From assembly GCF_009193255.1 (NCBI RefSeq), contig NZ_WACG01000006.1, positions 62,001-126,000 on the forward strand: a stretch of 64,000 nt of DNA. The letters are read 5' to 3'. The notes beneath the pieces are model-generated. The model searched no databases, was not told where the DNA came from, and saw only the letters and a program-made list of their open reading frames with translations. Numbering within the stretch: the first letter of the stretch is position 1; the number at the start of each line of letters is the position of its first letter. The stretch comes from Arthrobacter koreensis (GTDB lineage: Bacteria > Actinomycetota > Actinomycetes > Actinomycetales > Micrococcaceae). A program made the translations under genes and the position numbers. Below are positions 15,903 through 25,484 of this stretch, piece after piece.

Positions 15903-17654
15903 CTACTGCCGGGGATCCGGGTTCTTTGGATCCTCCGAACCCATGTCCGCGGCGCCGAGCACACTGGCCACCGGGTTGTCCGTCTTCTCATTGGCCCGCG
16001 GTTTGAGCTCCGGGTGGTGCAGGTCCAGGGCCGGCCGCTCGGAACGGATGCGGGGCAGGGAGGTGAAGTTGTGGCGCGGCGGCGGGCAGGAGGTTGCCCA
16101 CTCGAGGGAGCAGCCGAAGCCCCATGGATCGTCCACTTCCACTTTCTTCCCGCGCCGCCAGGTGACGTAGACGTTCCAGAAGAACGGGATCAGGGAGAAC
16201 CCGAGGATCAGGGAACCGATGGTGGAAAGCTGGTTCATTGCCGTGAAGTTGTCCTCCACCAGGTAATCCGCGTAGCGCCGCGGCATGCCCAGCACGCCGA
16301 GCCAGTGCTGGATCATAAAGGTCAGGTGGAAGCCGAGGAACAGGAGCCAGAAGTGGATCTTGCCCAGGCGTTCGTTGAGCATCTTGCCGGTCCACTTGGG
16401 CCACCAGAAGTAGAACCCGCCGAACATCGCGAACACCACGGTGCCGAAGACCACGTAGTGGAAGTGTGCAACCACGAAGTAGGTGTCCGAAACGTGGAAG
16501 TCCAGCGGCGGCGAGGACAGGATGATCCCGGTCAGCCCGCCGAACAGGAACGTGATGAGGAATCCGAGGGCCCACATCATGGGCGTCTCGAAGGTAATCG
16601 AACCGCGCCACATGGTGCCGATCCAGTTGAAGAATTTCACGCCGGTAGGCACGGCAATGAGCATGGTCATGATCGCGAAGAACGGCAGGAACACCTGCCC
16701 GGTGACGTACATGTGGTGCGCCCACACAGTCATGGACAGCCCGGCGATCGCGATTGTTGCGAAGATCAGGCCCTTGTAGCCGAAGATCGGTTTGCGGCTG
16801 AACACCGGCAGGATTTCCGAGATGATGCCGAAGAACGGCAGCGCGATGATGTAGACCTCAGGATGCCCGAAGAACCAGAAGAGGTGCTGCCACAGGATGG
16901 CACCGCCGTTTTGCGGGTCGAAGATGTGCGCGTCGAACCGGCGGTCTGCTCCGAGGGCAAAGAGCGCCGCTGCCAGCGGCGGGAACGCCATCAGCACCAG
17001 GATGGCGGTGACCAGCGTGTTCCACGTGAAGATCGGCATGCGCCACATGGTCATGCCCGGGGCGCGCATGCAGATGATGGTGGTGACGAAGTTGACCGAA
17101 CCGAGGATGGTGCCGAATCCGGACAGCGCCAGGCCAAAGACCCACAGGTCTCCGCCTATGCCGGGGGAAAACGTGGTGTTGGACAGCGGAGCGTACGCCG
17201 TCCAGCCGAAGGACGCCGCTCCCTGCGGGGTAAGGAAGCCAGAGATCGCGATGAGGGAGCCGAAGAGGAAGAACCAGTAGGCCAGGGCGTTCAGGCGCGG
17301 GAACGCCACGTCCGGAGCGCCAATCTGCAGCGGCATCATGACGTTCGCAAAACCGGCGAAGAGCGGGGTTGCGAACATCAGCAGCATCAGCGTTCCGTGC
17401 ATGGTGAAGAGCTGGTTGTACTGCTCGCGCGAGGAGACAATCTCGAGTCCGGGCTGGAAGAGCTCGGCCCGGATGATGAGGGCCATGACCCCGGCCAGGC
17501 AGAAGAAGACGAAGGACGTGATCAGGTACAGGTAGCCGATCTTCTTGTGGTCGGTGGTGGTCAGCCAGTCGACGACGATGCGGCCGCGCGAAACGGGCAC
17601 CACGCGCGGCGGTACGGTTGTTCCTTCGTCTGCCGAATACTTCAACGTAGACAT
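15903..17654 (-). CDS. ctaD: Cytochrome c oxidase subunit I
   Basis: CtaD is the catalytic, heme- and copper-binding subunit of the aa3-type terminal oxidase. The 583-aa protein has the expected twelve membrane segments. Ligand motifs are clear: [12 protein letters not shown] (heme a His), [13 protein letters not shown] (CuB His with the cross-linked Tyr), [10 protein letters not shown] (CuB His pair) and [10 protein letters not shown] (heme His). The C-terminal 60 residues are a polar cytoplasmic tail. AGGCGG is present near the ATG. Subunits II and III and the other oxidase genes are absent from the window, so this is a stand-alone copy; whether a second ctaD exists elsewhere cannot be seen. 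Confidence 0.97.
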   Translation of the reverse strand: MSTLKYSADEGTTVPPRVVPVSRGRIVVDWLTTTDHKKIGYLYLITSFVFFCLAGVMALIIRAELFQPGLEIVSSREQYNQLFTMHGTLMLLMFATPLFAGFANVMMPLQIGAPDVAFPRLNALAYWFFLFGSLIAISGFLTPQGAASFGWTAYAPLSNTTFSPGIGGDLWVFGLALSGFGTILGSVNFVTTIICMRAPGMTMWRMPIFTWNTLVTAILVLMAFPPLAAALFALGADRRFDAHIFDPQNGGAILWQHLFWFFGHPEVYIIALPFFGIISEILPVFSRKPIFGYKGLIFATIAIAGLSMTVWAHHMYVTGQVFLPFFAIMTMLIAVPTGVKFFNWIGTMWRGSITFETPMMWALGFLITFLFGGLTGIILSSPPLDFHVSDTYFVVAHFHYVVFGTVVFAMFGGFYFWWPKWTGKMLNERLGKIHFWLLFLGFHLTFMIQHWLGVLGMPRRYADYLVEDNFTAMNQLSTIGSLILGFSLIPFFWNVYVTWRRGKKVEVDDPWGFGCSLEWATSCPPPRHNFTSLPRIRSERPALDLHHPELKPRANEKTDNPVASVLGAADMGSEDPKNPDPRQ

Positions 17655-17802
17655 TCGCGCCGCCTAGGGGTCCGCAGGAGGTTCAGTCCGTACACGGGCT
17701 CCGCCGTCGCAGGCCAGTGTGCCTTGTATCGTAGGACCCGCTCCGGAGCAGGTCCATAGGCTGCAGGGGTTTTCCTGCGTCCGCCCGAGGTTAGCCGCCC
17801 GC

Positions 17803-19035
17803 CTATATTCCCGGAACCCGCTCCCCCGCCCGCCAAACGGCACTGGTCAGCGGCATGCCGGGCCGGTACGCGAGGTAGGCGGCGGACGGCGCGTTGAGCA
17901 GGTGGAGATCCGCCCGGTGCCCGACGGCGAGCGAGCCCACCGCCCGCTGCCCGTCGGCGTCGTTCCCTGTGTGCCTGCGCAGCGCCAGGGCACCGCCGTA
18001 GGTGGCCGCGCGGATGGCCTCGGCAACGCTGAGTCCCATCTGCAGCACGGCTGTTGTCACGCAGAAGGCCATGGACGTGGTGTAGGAGGTGCCCGGGTTG
18101 CAGTTCGAGGCAAGCGCAATTTCGACGCCGGCATCCAGCAGTTCCCGCGCCGGCGCCAGGGGCTGCCGGGTGGAGAGATCGCAGGCCGGCAGGCACGTGG
18201 CCACCGTTCCCGGCGTTCCGGTCCCGGTGCCGGCGTTCCAGTTTCCCCAGCTGGCCGCGAGGGACTGGACATCGGCCGCCGAAAGATAATTTACGTGGTC
18301 CACGCTCGCTGCACCGAATTCAACGGCCAGCTGCACACCGGCTCCCGGGCCGAGCTGGTTCCCGTGCACGCGCAGCCCCAGTCCGGCGTCCCGGCACGCA
18401 GCCAGGACCCGGCGGGACTGGTCTTCGGTGAAGGCTCCGCGCTCACAGAATACGTCCGCCCACCGGACGTAAGGCAGCACGGCCGCGAGCATCGGGCCGC
18501 AGACCAGGTCCGTGTAGTCCTCGGCGTCGATGCCGTCCGGCACCAGGTGTGCGCCCAGGAAGGTCACGTCGTCCACCACGCTGGAAGCGATCCGGGCACT
18601 GCGGGTCTCCTGCTCAACGTCCAGCCCGTACCCGGTCTTGGTTTCGAGCCAGGTGGTTCCGCCCGCAGCAGCCTCGGCCCGGCGGCCCAGCAGCAGCCGG
18701 GTGAGGTCGTAGTCCCCGGCAGCCCGGGTGGCCTCCATGGTCACGGCAATGCCGCCTGCACTGTATTCCTCGCCGGCCAGGCGGGCGGCGAACTCGGCAC
18801 TGCGGTCGCCGGCAAACACCAGGTGGGTGTGTGAGTCCACCCAGCCGGGCAGCGCCGCCCGCCCGCCGGCGTCGTGCGCTTCATCTGCTGCGGGAGCCTG
18901 GGCGGCCGGCCCCAGCCAGGCGATCCGCTCGCCTTCGAATAGGACGGCGGCCTGCGTCAGCACGGATTCCGTTCCGCGGGCGGGGTCCATGGTTGAAAGT
19001 TCGCCGATGTTGGTGATCAGCACGGAACCCGTCAC
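17803..19035 (-). CDS. hutI: Imidazolonepropionase
   Basis: HutI hydrolyses imidazolone-propionate to N-formimidoyl-glutamate, the third step of histidine breakdown. The 410-aa amidohydrolase has the metal motif VDSHTHLVFAGDRSAEF and the substrate region KTGYGLDVEQE, then VHGNQLGPGAG and the later SNCNPGTSYT. The start is a GTG whose GTGA overlaps the hutF stop, showing tight coupling. It is the last gene of the hut operon. Confidence 0.96.
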   Translation of the reverse strand: MTGSVLITNIGELSTMDPARGTESVLTQAAVLFEGERIAWLGPAAQAPAADEAHDAGGRAALPGWVDSHTHLVFAGDRSAEFAARLAGEEYSAGGIAVTMEATRAAGDYDLTRLLLGRRAEAAAGGTTWLETKTGYGLDVEQETRSARIASSVVDDVTFLGAHLVPDGIDAEDYTDLVCGPMLAAVLPYVRWADVFCERGAFTEDQSRRVLAACRDAGLGLRVHGNQLGPGAGVQLAVEFGAASVDHVNYLSAADVQSLAASWGNWNAGTGTGTPGTVATCLPACDLSTRQPLAPARELLDAGVEIALASNCNPGTSYTTSMAFCVTTAVLQMGLSVAEAIRAATYGGALALRRHTGNDADGQRAVGSLAVGHRADLHLLNAPSAAYLAYRPGMPLTSAVWRAGERVPGI

Positions 19036-20408
19036 AGCCGCCCCTCCCGTCCCGGCGCCGGGACTGCTGCGGCGGCGTCGAGGTTCGCGGCAGCGGCGGC
19101 CAGCAGCGGCCCGGGGTCACCGAGGTGCAGGTGCCTGCCGCGTTCGGCGGCCAGGACACCCCCGACGACGACGGCGGTAACGTCCTGGGCGGTCGCTGCC
19201 AGTGCCAGCTGGACCGGGTCGGCTCCCGCAGTCCGGGCCGTCGCGGGGTCCATGGCCATCAGGTCGCAGGACCGTCCGGGAGCGAAGCCCGGTGCCCGGC
19301 GTCCCTGGGCGGCAGCACCGGCGTCGGACGCCGCACGGTGCAGGGCAGCCGGGGTGAACCGTCCGCGGACACCGGAGGCCAGGCGTTCGCCGTGTTCCAG
19401 TGCGCGCATCTCCAGCCACGGGTCCACCACGGCGTGCTGGTCCGAGCCGAGCGCAATGCGCGCTCCAGCGTCCGCGAGCGCCGCCGCCGGGCCGATTCCG
19501 TCGGCGAGGTCCGCTTCGGTGCTGGGACACATGGCCACGGTGGCACCGGCAGTCCCGAGCAGCGCGACGTCCTCCGGGGTCAGGTGCGTGGCGTGCACAG
19601 CGGTCAGGCGTGGGCCCAGCAGCCCGTAACGGTGAAGCAGCTGCGCGGGAGTCAGCCCGGTGGCAGCCAGGCAGTCCTGGTTTTCGGCCGGCTGCTCGGA
19701 GAGGTGAACGTGCAGGGGCAGGTCAGGATCCAGCCCGGAGGCGATGGCCTGCAGTGCGTCGTCGGGGACTGCCCGGACCGAGTGCAGCGCTGCACCGACT
19801 GTCACGTACGCCGGATCGAACTCGGACTCCACGGTGTGCCGCAGGTCCTTGAGACGGTCCAGCCACGCACCGGCGGAACCGTCACTGAAGCGGAGCTGGT
19901 TCTCCGCCAGCGGCTTCCCGAACCCGCCGGCGAGGTAGCACGTATCCAGCAGGGTGAGCCGGATTCCCGCAGCCTGGGCAGCGCGGCCCAGGGCCAGTTC
20001 CATGGCGTGCCCGGGATACGGCGAACCGTCCGGACGGTGGTGCACGTAGTGGAACTCGGCGACAGAGGTGTAGCCGGCCGTGACCATTTCGGCGTAGGCC
20101 GCCGTGGCCAGCTCCTCGTACAGCTCGGGTGTCAGGGCAGCCGCGGCCCGGTACATGCCCTGCCGCCAGGACCAGAAGCTGTCCGCCCCTCCGGTGTGGG
20201 TGCGGCCGCGCAGCACCCGGTGGAAGGCATGGGAGTGGGCGTTGGACGCAGCGGGGAAGACGACGCCGTTGAGCACCAGGTCCCCCGGCCGCGGCCGGGT
20301 GCCGGATTCCACGGCGGCGACGATGCCCGCGGAGTCGACGCTCAGCCGGACGCCGGTCTCAACCCGCCCGTCCTGGACGGCGTGTTCGCACCACACTCCC
20401 GTCCTCAC
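19032..20408 (-). CDS. hutF: Formimidoylglutamate deiminase
   Basis: HutF converts N-formimidoyl-glutamate to N-formyl-glutamate with release of ammonia, defining the five-step histidine route. The 458-aa amidohydrolase superfamily protein shows the metal-binding NAHSHAFHRVLRG, the active region VHLSEQPAEN, HATHLTPEDV and LGSDQHAVVDPW. It overlaps both neighbours by 4 bp. Its presence means the organism should next need a deformylase; the only candidate in the operon is the M20 amidohydrolase just upstream. Confidence 0.95.
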   Translation of the reverse strand: MRTGVWCEHAVQDGRVETGVRLSVDSAGIVAAVESGTRPRPGDLVLNGVVFPAASNAHSHAFHRVLRGRTHTGGADSFWSWRQGMYRAAAALTPELYEELATAAYAEMVTAGYTSVAEFHYVHHRPDGSPYPGHAMELALGRAAQAAGIRLTLLDTCYLAGGFGKPLAENQLRFSDGSAGAWLDRLKDLRHTVESEFDPAYVTVGAALHSVRAVPDDALQAIASGLDPDLPLHVHLSEQPAENQDCLAATGLTPAQLLHRYGLLGPRLTAVHATHLTPEDVALLGTAGATVAMCPSTEADLADGIGPAAALADAGARIALGSDQHAVVDPWLEMRALEHGERLASGVRGRFTPAALHRAASDAGAAAQGRRAPGFAPGRSCDLMAMDPATARTAGADPVQLALAATAQDVTAVVVGGVLAAERGRHLHLGDPGPLLAAAAANLDAAAAVPAPGREGRL

Positions 20409-21604
20409 AGCAGGCCCTCCAGGACGTCGGCAAGGGCTGTGGCGGAGTAGTCCGCGTCGGCGTCTTCCACGTATTCCTCCGGGGAATGCGAGACGCCGCT
20501 GGGATTGCGGATGAACACCATGCCGGCGGGCACGTGTGCGGCCAGGATTCCGGCGTCGTGGCCGGCACCGGTGGTCAGAACCGGCGCCTGCGGCAGGGCG
20601 AGCTGGAGCTGGCGCTGCAGTCCCGGGTCAAAGGTGGTGGTGGGGCTGAAGGATTCTTGGGCCAGCGTCACGGAGCAGCCTTCGAAGGCGGCGATTTTCT
20701 GCGCCTTGCCGTGGATGGTTTCCACCAGCTGGGCGGTGACGGCGTCCTCCTCATGCCGGGCGTCGAGCCACAGCTCCACCCGCGATGCAATGACATTGGT
20801 GCCGCCCGGAACAGCGTGGATCCGGCCGACGGTGGCACGCGCCCCGGGCTGGGCTGACGTAGCCTGCTGCACGGCCGTGATGATTTGCGCGGCGGCCACC
20901 ATCGGATCTTCGCGGTCTTCCATCAGCGTGGTGCCGGCATGGTTGCCCTGGCCGTGCACGGTCAGTTTCCAGCGGCCGTGCCCCAGGATTGAACTGCCGA
21001 CGGCGACGGATGGGCCGTCCTCGCCGAGCCCGCGGCCCTGTTCCACGTGCAGTTCCACGAAGTCACCGATCCGGGCGAGTGCGTCCTCGTCCCTGCCAAA
21101 GTGTTCGGGGTCCAGTCCGGCTGCACGGGCCGCATCCGCGAAGGTGGTGCCGCCGTCGTCCCGCAGGTTCCGGGCCTTGTCCGCGTCGATGGCGCCGGTC
21201 AGCAGCCGTGAGCCCAGGCAGGCCACGCCGAAGCGGGAGCCTTCTTCCTCGGGGAAGACAGTGATGGCCAGGGACCGGTTGCGCTGTACGCCGCGTTCCT
21301 TGAGGACGTCGACGGCGGCCAATGCCGCAGCAATCCCGAGCGGTCCGTCGAAGGCACCGCCGCCCGGCACGGAATCCAGATGGCTGCCGGTGACCAGCGC
21401 GCCTTTCTGCGGCTCGCCCCACCAAGCCCAGAGGATGCCGTTGCGGTCAGTCTCGACGTTGAGACCGCGGGCCTGCGCCTCCGCTATAAACCAGGCGCGC
21501 AGGTCAGTCTCGGCAGTTGAGAACACGGGGCGGCTGTAGCCGCCGCGGACCGGATCGCGGCCGATTCCGGAGATCGCGTCGAGAAGGGAGGTGACTGTGC
21601 TCAT
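20405..21604 (-). CDS. M20 amidohydrolase in the hut operon (allantoate amidohydrolase-like)
   Basis: This 399-aa zinc hydrolase belongs to the allantoate amidohydrolase/N-carbamoyl-amino acid hydrolase group. Metal ligands are seen in GSHLDSVPGGGAFDGPLG, PEEEGSRFG, ELHVEQG and near the C-terminus GAGHDAGILA; the dimer-lid motif is GNHAGTTLMEDREDP. The start MSTVTSLL at 21604 lies 25 bp after the hutU stop. Its fixed position between hutU and hutF suggests that it completes the pathway by removing the formyl group of N-formyl-glutamate, replacing HutG. That function is inferred from context, not shown by sequence. Confidence 0.88.
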   Translation of the reverse strand: MSTVTSLLDAISGIGRDPVRGGYSRPVFSTAETDLRAWFIAEAQARGLNVETDRNGILWAWWGEPQKGALVTGSHLDSVPGGGAFDGPLGIAAALAAVDVLKERGVQRNRSLAITVFPEEEGSRFGVACLGSRLLTGAIDADKARNLRDDGGTTFADAARAAGLDPEHFGRDEDALARIGDFVELHVEQGRGLGEDGPSVAVGSSILGHGRWKLTVHGQGNHAGTTLMEDREDPMVAAAQIITAVQQATSAQPGARATVGRIHAVPGGTNVIASRVELWLDARHEEDAVTAQLVETIHGKAQKIAAFEGCSVTLAQESFSPTTTFDPGLQRQLQLALPQAPVLTTGAGHDAGILAAHVPAGMVFIRNPSGVSHSPEEYVEDADADYSATALADVLEGLL

Positions 21605-21629
21605 TGCGGGATGTTCCTCGGGGTGGTGC

Positions 21630-23306
21630 TTAATCGGCCATGGGGATGCGGACGCCGCGTTCTTTGGCGACCTGCTCGGCCTCGCCGTAGCCGGCGTCAA
21701 CGTGGCGCATGACGCCCGTCCCTGGATCATTGGTGAGCAGGCGTTCAAGCTTTCGGGCAGCCAGGTCGGTCCCGTCCGCCACTGAAACCTGGCCGGCGTG
21801 CAGGGAGCGGCCAATTCCCACGCCGCCTCCGTGGTGGATGGATACCCAGGTGGCGCCGGAGGACGTGTTGAGCAGGGCGTTGAGCAGCGGCCAGTCAGCT
21901 ATCGCGTCGGATCCGTCCCGCATGCCCTCGGTTTCACGGTACGGAGAGGCCACAGACCCGGAGTCCAGGTGGTCACGTCCGATGACGATCGGAGCGGACA
22001 CCTTCCCCTCGGCGACGAGGCGGTTGAACAGCAGTCCGGCCTCCGCTCGTTCTCCGTAGCCGAGCCAGCAGATCCGGGCGGGAAGGCCCTCGAACTCCAC
22101 GTGTTCGGCGGCGGCGTCCAGCCAGCGGTGCAGGTGCTCCTTTTCCGGGAAGAGTTCCTTCAGCGCAGCGTCGGTGACGGCGATGTCCGCGGGGTCCCCG
22201 GAGAGCGCCACCCAGCGGAACGGGCCCATTCCCTCGCAGAACAACGGCCGGATGTAGGCCGGAACGAACCCGGGGAAGTCGAAGGCGCGGCCGTATCCGC
22301 CGGAGCGTGCCTCGTCACGGATCGAGTTGCCGTAGTCGAAGACCTCGGCGCCGGTGTCCTGGAAGCCGACCATCGCCTCCACCTGCCGGGCCATGGAAGC
22401 CTGCGCCTTCTTGGTGAACCCTTGCGGATCGGCGTCCGCTTCGCAATGCCAGTCCTCGACCGCAATTCCTTCCGGCAGGTAGCTGAGCGGGTCATGGGCC
22501 GAGGTCTGGTCGGTGACGATGTCAAAGTCCGCGTCCTGTCCGGCTTTTTGGCGGCGGAGCAGTTCAGGGAAGACCTCTGCGGCGTTGCCCACCAGGCCCA
22601 CGGAGAGTGCCCGTCCCTCGGCCTTGGCCGCCATCACCTTGGCGAGGGCGGCCTCGAGGTCCGTTTCGACGTCGTCCAGGTAGCGTTTGCCGGCGCGGCG
22701 CCGCAGCCGGGACTCGTCGACGTCGACAATCAGTACCGCACCCCCGTTGAGCGTGACCGCGAGCGGCTGGGCACCGCCCATGCCTCCGCAGCCGCCCGTC
22801 AGGGTGGCGGTGCCGGCCAGGGTGCCGCCAAACCGCTTGTTGGCGATGGCCGCGAAGGTCTCATACGTGCCCTGCAGGATGCCCTGCGTGCCGATGTAGA
22901 TCCAGGAGCCGGCGGTCATTTGCCCGTACATGGTCAGGCCTTCGGCTTCCAGGCGGCGGAACTCGGGCCACGTGGACCAGTCCCCCACCAGGTTCGAGTT
23001 GGCGAGCAGCACCCGCGGCGCCCATTCGTTGGTGCGGAAGACCCCCACGGGCTTGCCGGACTGGACGAGCAGCGTCTCGTCGTCGTCCAGCGTTTTCAGG
23101 GTGCGGACAATCGCGTCGAAGGACTCCCAGTTCCGAGCAGCCTTTCCGGTGCCGCCGTAGACCACCAGGTCCTCGGGGCGCTCGGCGACCTCCGGGTCCA
23201 GGTTGTTCATCAGCATCCGCAGGGGCGCTTCGGTCTGCCAGCTCCTGGCATTCAGTTCGCTGCCGCGCGGGGCGCGGATGGTGCGCGGGGTTGGTGTTTG
23301 GCTCAT
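21630..23306 (-). CDS. hutU: Urocanate hydratase
   Basis: HutU adds water to urocanate using a tightly bound NAD+ as an electrophile. The 558-aa protein shows the glycine-rich NAD region [19 protein letters not shown], the [10 protein letters not shown] motif and the conserved cysteine in [13 protein letters not shown]. Length is typical. I chose the ATG at 23306, which has GGAG 7-8 nt upstream, over an ATG five codons earlier. It lies 24 bp after the IclR regulator gene. Histidine ammonia-lyase (hutH) is not in the window. Confidence 0.97.
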   Translation of the reverse strand: MSQTPTPRTIRAPRGSELNARSWQTEAPLRMLMNNLDPEVAERPEDLVVYGGTGKAARNWESFDAIVRTLKTLDDDETLLVQSGKPVGVFRTNEWAPRVLLANSNLVGDWSTWPEFRRLEAEGLTMYGQMTAGSWIYIGTQGILQGTYETFAAIANKRFGGTLAGTATLTGGCGGMGGAQPLAVTLNGGAVLIVDVDESRLRRRAGKRYLDDVETDLEAALAKVMAAKAEGRALSVGLVGNAAEVFPELLRRQKAGQDADFDIVTDQTSAHDPLSYLPEGIAVEDWHCEADADPQGFTKKAQASMARQVEAMVGFQDTGAEVFDYGNSIRDEARSGGYGRAFDFPGFVPAYIRPLFCEGMGPFRWVALSGDPADIAVTDAALKELFPEKEHLHRWLDAAAEHVEFEGLPARICWLGYGERAEAGLLFNRLVAEGKVSAPIVIGRDHLDSGSVASPYRETEGMRDGSDAIADWPLLNALLNTSSGATWVSIHHGGGVGIGRSLHAGQVSVADGTDLAARKLERLLTNDPGTGVMRHVDAGYGEAEQVAKERGVRIPMAD

Positions 23307-23330
23307 GGGGTTCTCCGTCATCGTTGTCGG

Positions 23331-23981
23331 TTAGCCGTGTGTTTGGACTGCATTGGTTTCTGCGGTGAGGACCCGGCAGATCCCCTCCAGCCGGTCGGGA
23401 GTGATCCGGTAGCTGGGCACCACTACGCTCATCGCTGCCACGGGTTTCCCGCCGGCCCTCAGCGGGACGGCGACGGCGGTGATGTCCGGTTCGACGCCGT
23501 CGCTCACCACGGCGCACCCGGTCCCGTTCACTTCGCCGCGCATCGCCCTGCCGGCGGCGCTGGTTTCGAGGTCGAACCGCCGTCCCACCCAGTTGGCGTG
23601 CCGAACGGACTGAGTGCCTTCTGCGATGGCAATGTACAGGCCGTGCCCGCCGGCCGCGGGAATGCTGAGGTAAGTGGATTCACCGGTTTGCTCCACGATG
23701 CGGTCCATGGTGTCCCGGTAAGTGGAGATCAGGGATTCCGAGCTGAGGGCGAGGACGCCTAGCTGCACGACCGCCGGGCCGGGACGGTAGGTCCCGTTCT
23801 CCTCCCGCCGCAGGAAGTCGGTTCCTTCCAGGGTGCGGAGGAGCCGCAGCGCCGTGCTGGTGGACAGCCCGGCTGCCTTGGCCGCTTCGGACTGCGTGAC
23901 AGCGCCCTGGCGGCACACGACGCTGAGCAGGGACAGGGCTCGTTCAACTGTCCGGGTGGTGCTGTCCGCCTTGGCTGCCAT
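23331..23981 (-). CDS. IclR-family regulator of the hut operon
   Basis: The 216-aa protein has an N-terminal winged helix (about residues 10-75, with AVTQSEAAKAAGLSTSTALRLLRTL) and a C-terminal IclR effector domain (about 80-216) with ATSAAGRAM-like ETSAAGRAMRG. It is the first gene of the operon with hutU, the amidohydrolase, hutF and hutI, so it very likely senses urocanate or a related intermediate and controls its own operon. I prefer the ATG at 23981, which follows GAGGA; a GTG at 24026 would place the start inside the upstream inverted repeat. Confidence 0.88.
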   Translation of the reverse strand: MAAKADSTTRTVERALSLLSVVCRQGAVTQSEAAKAAGLSTSTALRLLRTLEGTDFLRREENGTYRPGPAVVQLGVLALSSESLISTYRDTMDRIVEQTGESTYLSIPAAGGHGLYIAIAEGTQSVRHANWVGRRFDLETSAAGRAMRGEVNGTGCAVVSDGVEPDITAVAVPLRAGGKPVAAMSVVVPSYRITPDRLEGICRVLTAETNAVQTHG

Positions 23982-24022
23982 CCTGCTGCTTTCCTCACGG
24001 GTTACGTCACATGGGTTCTTTG

Positions 24023-24054
24023 CCACCTAGTAAAACAGCAATTTCACTAGGTGG
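24023..24054. promoter_or_regulatory. Inverted repeat, likely hut operon operator
   Basis: Two perfect 9-bp arms, CCACCTAGT (24023-24031) and ACTAGGTGG (24046-24054), are separated by 14 bp and lie 42-73 bp upstream of the IclR-family gene. Autoregulation by that protein is the simplest reading. Confidence 0.6.
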
Positions 24055-24071
24055 CTAGGCTGCACTGTTGA

Positions 24072-24114
24072 TTGAAGCTTCAATAAAGATGTGTCATAGT
24101 AGTTGAAGCTTCAA
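24072..24114 (+). promoter_or_regulatory. Promoter with two identical palindromic operators
   Basis: The perfect palindrome TTGAAGCTTCAA occurs twice, at 24072-24083 and 24103-24114, centred 31 bp apart. The first covers a possible -35 box (TTGAAG), which is 17 bp from a -10-like CATAGT (24095-24100). The second covers the expected start of transcription. This layout fits repression by a MarR/HxlR-type dimer of the reductase gene starting at 24209. Confidence 0.7.
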
Positions 24115-24208
24115 CCTTCCGGTGGCCTTGTTCCCCGGATTACCCACCCTCCAACATGAGAAGAACCCAGTGACTTTCCGTTTCCCCCTCTTTCGAAAGA
24201 AGAAGAAA

Positions 24209-24853
24209 ATGACTGATCTCACCATCATCGGTACCGGCAACATGGCCCGCGGACTGGCTGCCCGCGCAGTGGCAGCGGGACGTTCAGTCCAGCTCCTGGC
24301 CCACGAGGACAGGGCCAAGGCCGAAGCCCTTGCCACGGAACTGGGCGGCACCATCACCCCCGGCGTCCTGGGCGATCAGCTCACCGGCGCCATGGTCATC
24401 CCGGCGGTCTACTTCGATGCCTCCCGGGCCATCGCGGAACAGTACGTGGACGCACTGAACGGCAAGGTGTACGTGGACATCACCAACCCCGTGGACTTCG
24501 CGACGTTCGATTCGCTGTCGGTTCCCGCGGACAGCTCCGCAGCGGAGGAACTGCAGAAGGTGACCGGCGCAAAGGTGGTCAAGGCCTTCAACACGACCTT
24601 CGCCGCGACCCTGGCCAACGGGACCGTTGCCGGACATCCGCTTGACGTCCTCATCGCCGGGGACGACGCCGATGCGATCCAGGCCGTGGCCGGGTTCGCC
24701 TCCGCTGCCGGGCTGAACCCCGTCATCGTCGGCCCGCAGCGCCGTGCCCGCCAGCTCGAGCACATGGGCTTCCTGCACATCCTGCTCTCCGCTAGCGACG
24801 AACTTCCCGCGTACCAGTGGAACTCGGCGCTGAAGGTCATCCCGGCCGCGTAG
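24209..24853 (+). CDS. NADP-dependent F420-reductase-like oxidoreductase
   Basis: The 214-aa protein opens with a dinucleotide-binding fold, LTIIGTGNMARGLAARAVAAG, and belongs to the group annotated as NADPH-dependent F420 reductase or NADP oxidoreductase coenzyme-F420-dependent. Further family features are VYVDITNPVDF and KVVKAFNTTFA. I chose the ATG at 24209, preceded by GAAAGAAGAAG; a GTG 13 codons earlier is less likely. It is monocistronic behind a double operator and ahead of a terminator, which suggests an inducible stress or detoxification role. Whether it uses F420 or a flavin is unknown. Confidence 0.85.
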   Translation: MTDLTIIGTGNMARGLAARAVAAGRSVQLLAHEDRAKAEALATELGGTITPGVLGDQLTGAMVIPAVYFDASRAIAEQYVDALNGKVYVDITNPVDFATFDSLSVPADSSAAEELQKVTGAKVVKAFNTTFAATLANGTVAGHPLDVLIAGDDADAIQAVAGFASAAGLNPVIVGPQRRARQLEHMGFLHILLSASDELPAYQWNSALKVIPAA

Positions 24854-24877
24854 CTTTGAGGTTCGCCAGGTTCTCGT

Positions 24878-24924
24878 GCAGCCGGCCCGTGCTCCGACCC
24901 GGAGTGCGGGCCGGCTGCCGTTTC
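24878..24924 (+). terminator. Terminator after the F420-reductase-like gene
   Basis: GCAGCCGGCCCG (24878-24889) pairs with CGGGCCGGCTGC (24907-24918), with an inner CTCCG/CGGAG stem, and is followed by CGTTT. It can also serve the convergent membrane-protein gene. Confidence 0.8.
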
Positions 24925-24960
24925 GTCCGGGTTCCGCTTCATCGGGGATCTGCCGAGCCC

Positions 24961-25440
24961 CTAGCTCTTGGTGATGAAATAGAACACGACTCCGGCCGCG
25001 ACCATAAAACCGAATCCTGCCGCCCCGATACGCCTCTGCTGCGCGCGGGTGGGCGGGTTGTTCCTGCGTACGAAAGTCTGGATGAGCCCGAGTGCGCCGA
25101 AGCCCAGCCCAATCAGCACCAGCACCACGAAAACGGGCACAAGCGGATCGGATCCCTGAGTCAGGGGGTTGGGGCCGCCGGGAACAGAATGTTGCAGCGC
25201 CCCCGTCAGGGACAGAATGACCAGTACCACTCCCATCACCATCCCGCCCAGGATCGGCAGCAGGAGGGCTGCCTTCATCCGCTCCGGGCCGGTGTCAGCC
25301 CTCTTCGCCATCTTGTCCCCCAAAAAGAATTCGGGCTGGGAGCTGGCAAAGCCACTGATGGCATCACGCTTCCGAAAAGCGAAGATGCAGGCGGCTGTCA
25401 TCAGCGTTCCGACTATGAGCCCAGGCCAGAAAATGTCCAC
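24961..25440 (-). CDS. Four-segment membrane protein of unknown function
   Basis: I do not recognise a family. The 159-aa protein has four predicted membrane segments (for example FWPGLIVGTLMTAACIF near the N-terminus and GFMVAAGVVFYFI near the C-terminus) and basic cytoplasmic loops. I chose the GTG at 25440 because AAGGAG lies 7 nt before it; a further upstream GTG in frame lacks a ribosome site. It is the third gene of a set of three small membrane-protein genes on this strand, separated by 44 bp from the second. Confidence 0.65.
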   Translation of the reverse strand: MDIFWPGLIVGTLMTAACIFAFRKRDAISGFASSQPEFFLGDKMAKRADTGPERMKAALLLPILGGMVMGVVLVILSLTGALQHSVPGGPNPLTQGSDPLVPVFVVLVLIGLGFGALGLIQTFVRRNNPPTRAQQRRIGAAGFGFMVAAGVVFYFITKS

Positions 25441-25484
25441 GAATCGCTCCTTATTGGTGATTGCCTGCCGGATGGGCGTGCTGG

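Noticed and set aside
16014-17759. A 581-codon open frame on the plus strand
   Set aside because: It is the complement of ctaD; the minus-strand oxidase sequence with all ligands is certain.
19125-20450. A 441-codon open frame on the plus strand
   Set aside because: It is antisense to hutF and has no motifs, while the minus-strand protein is clearly HutF.
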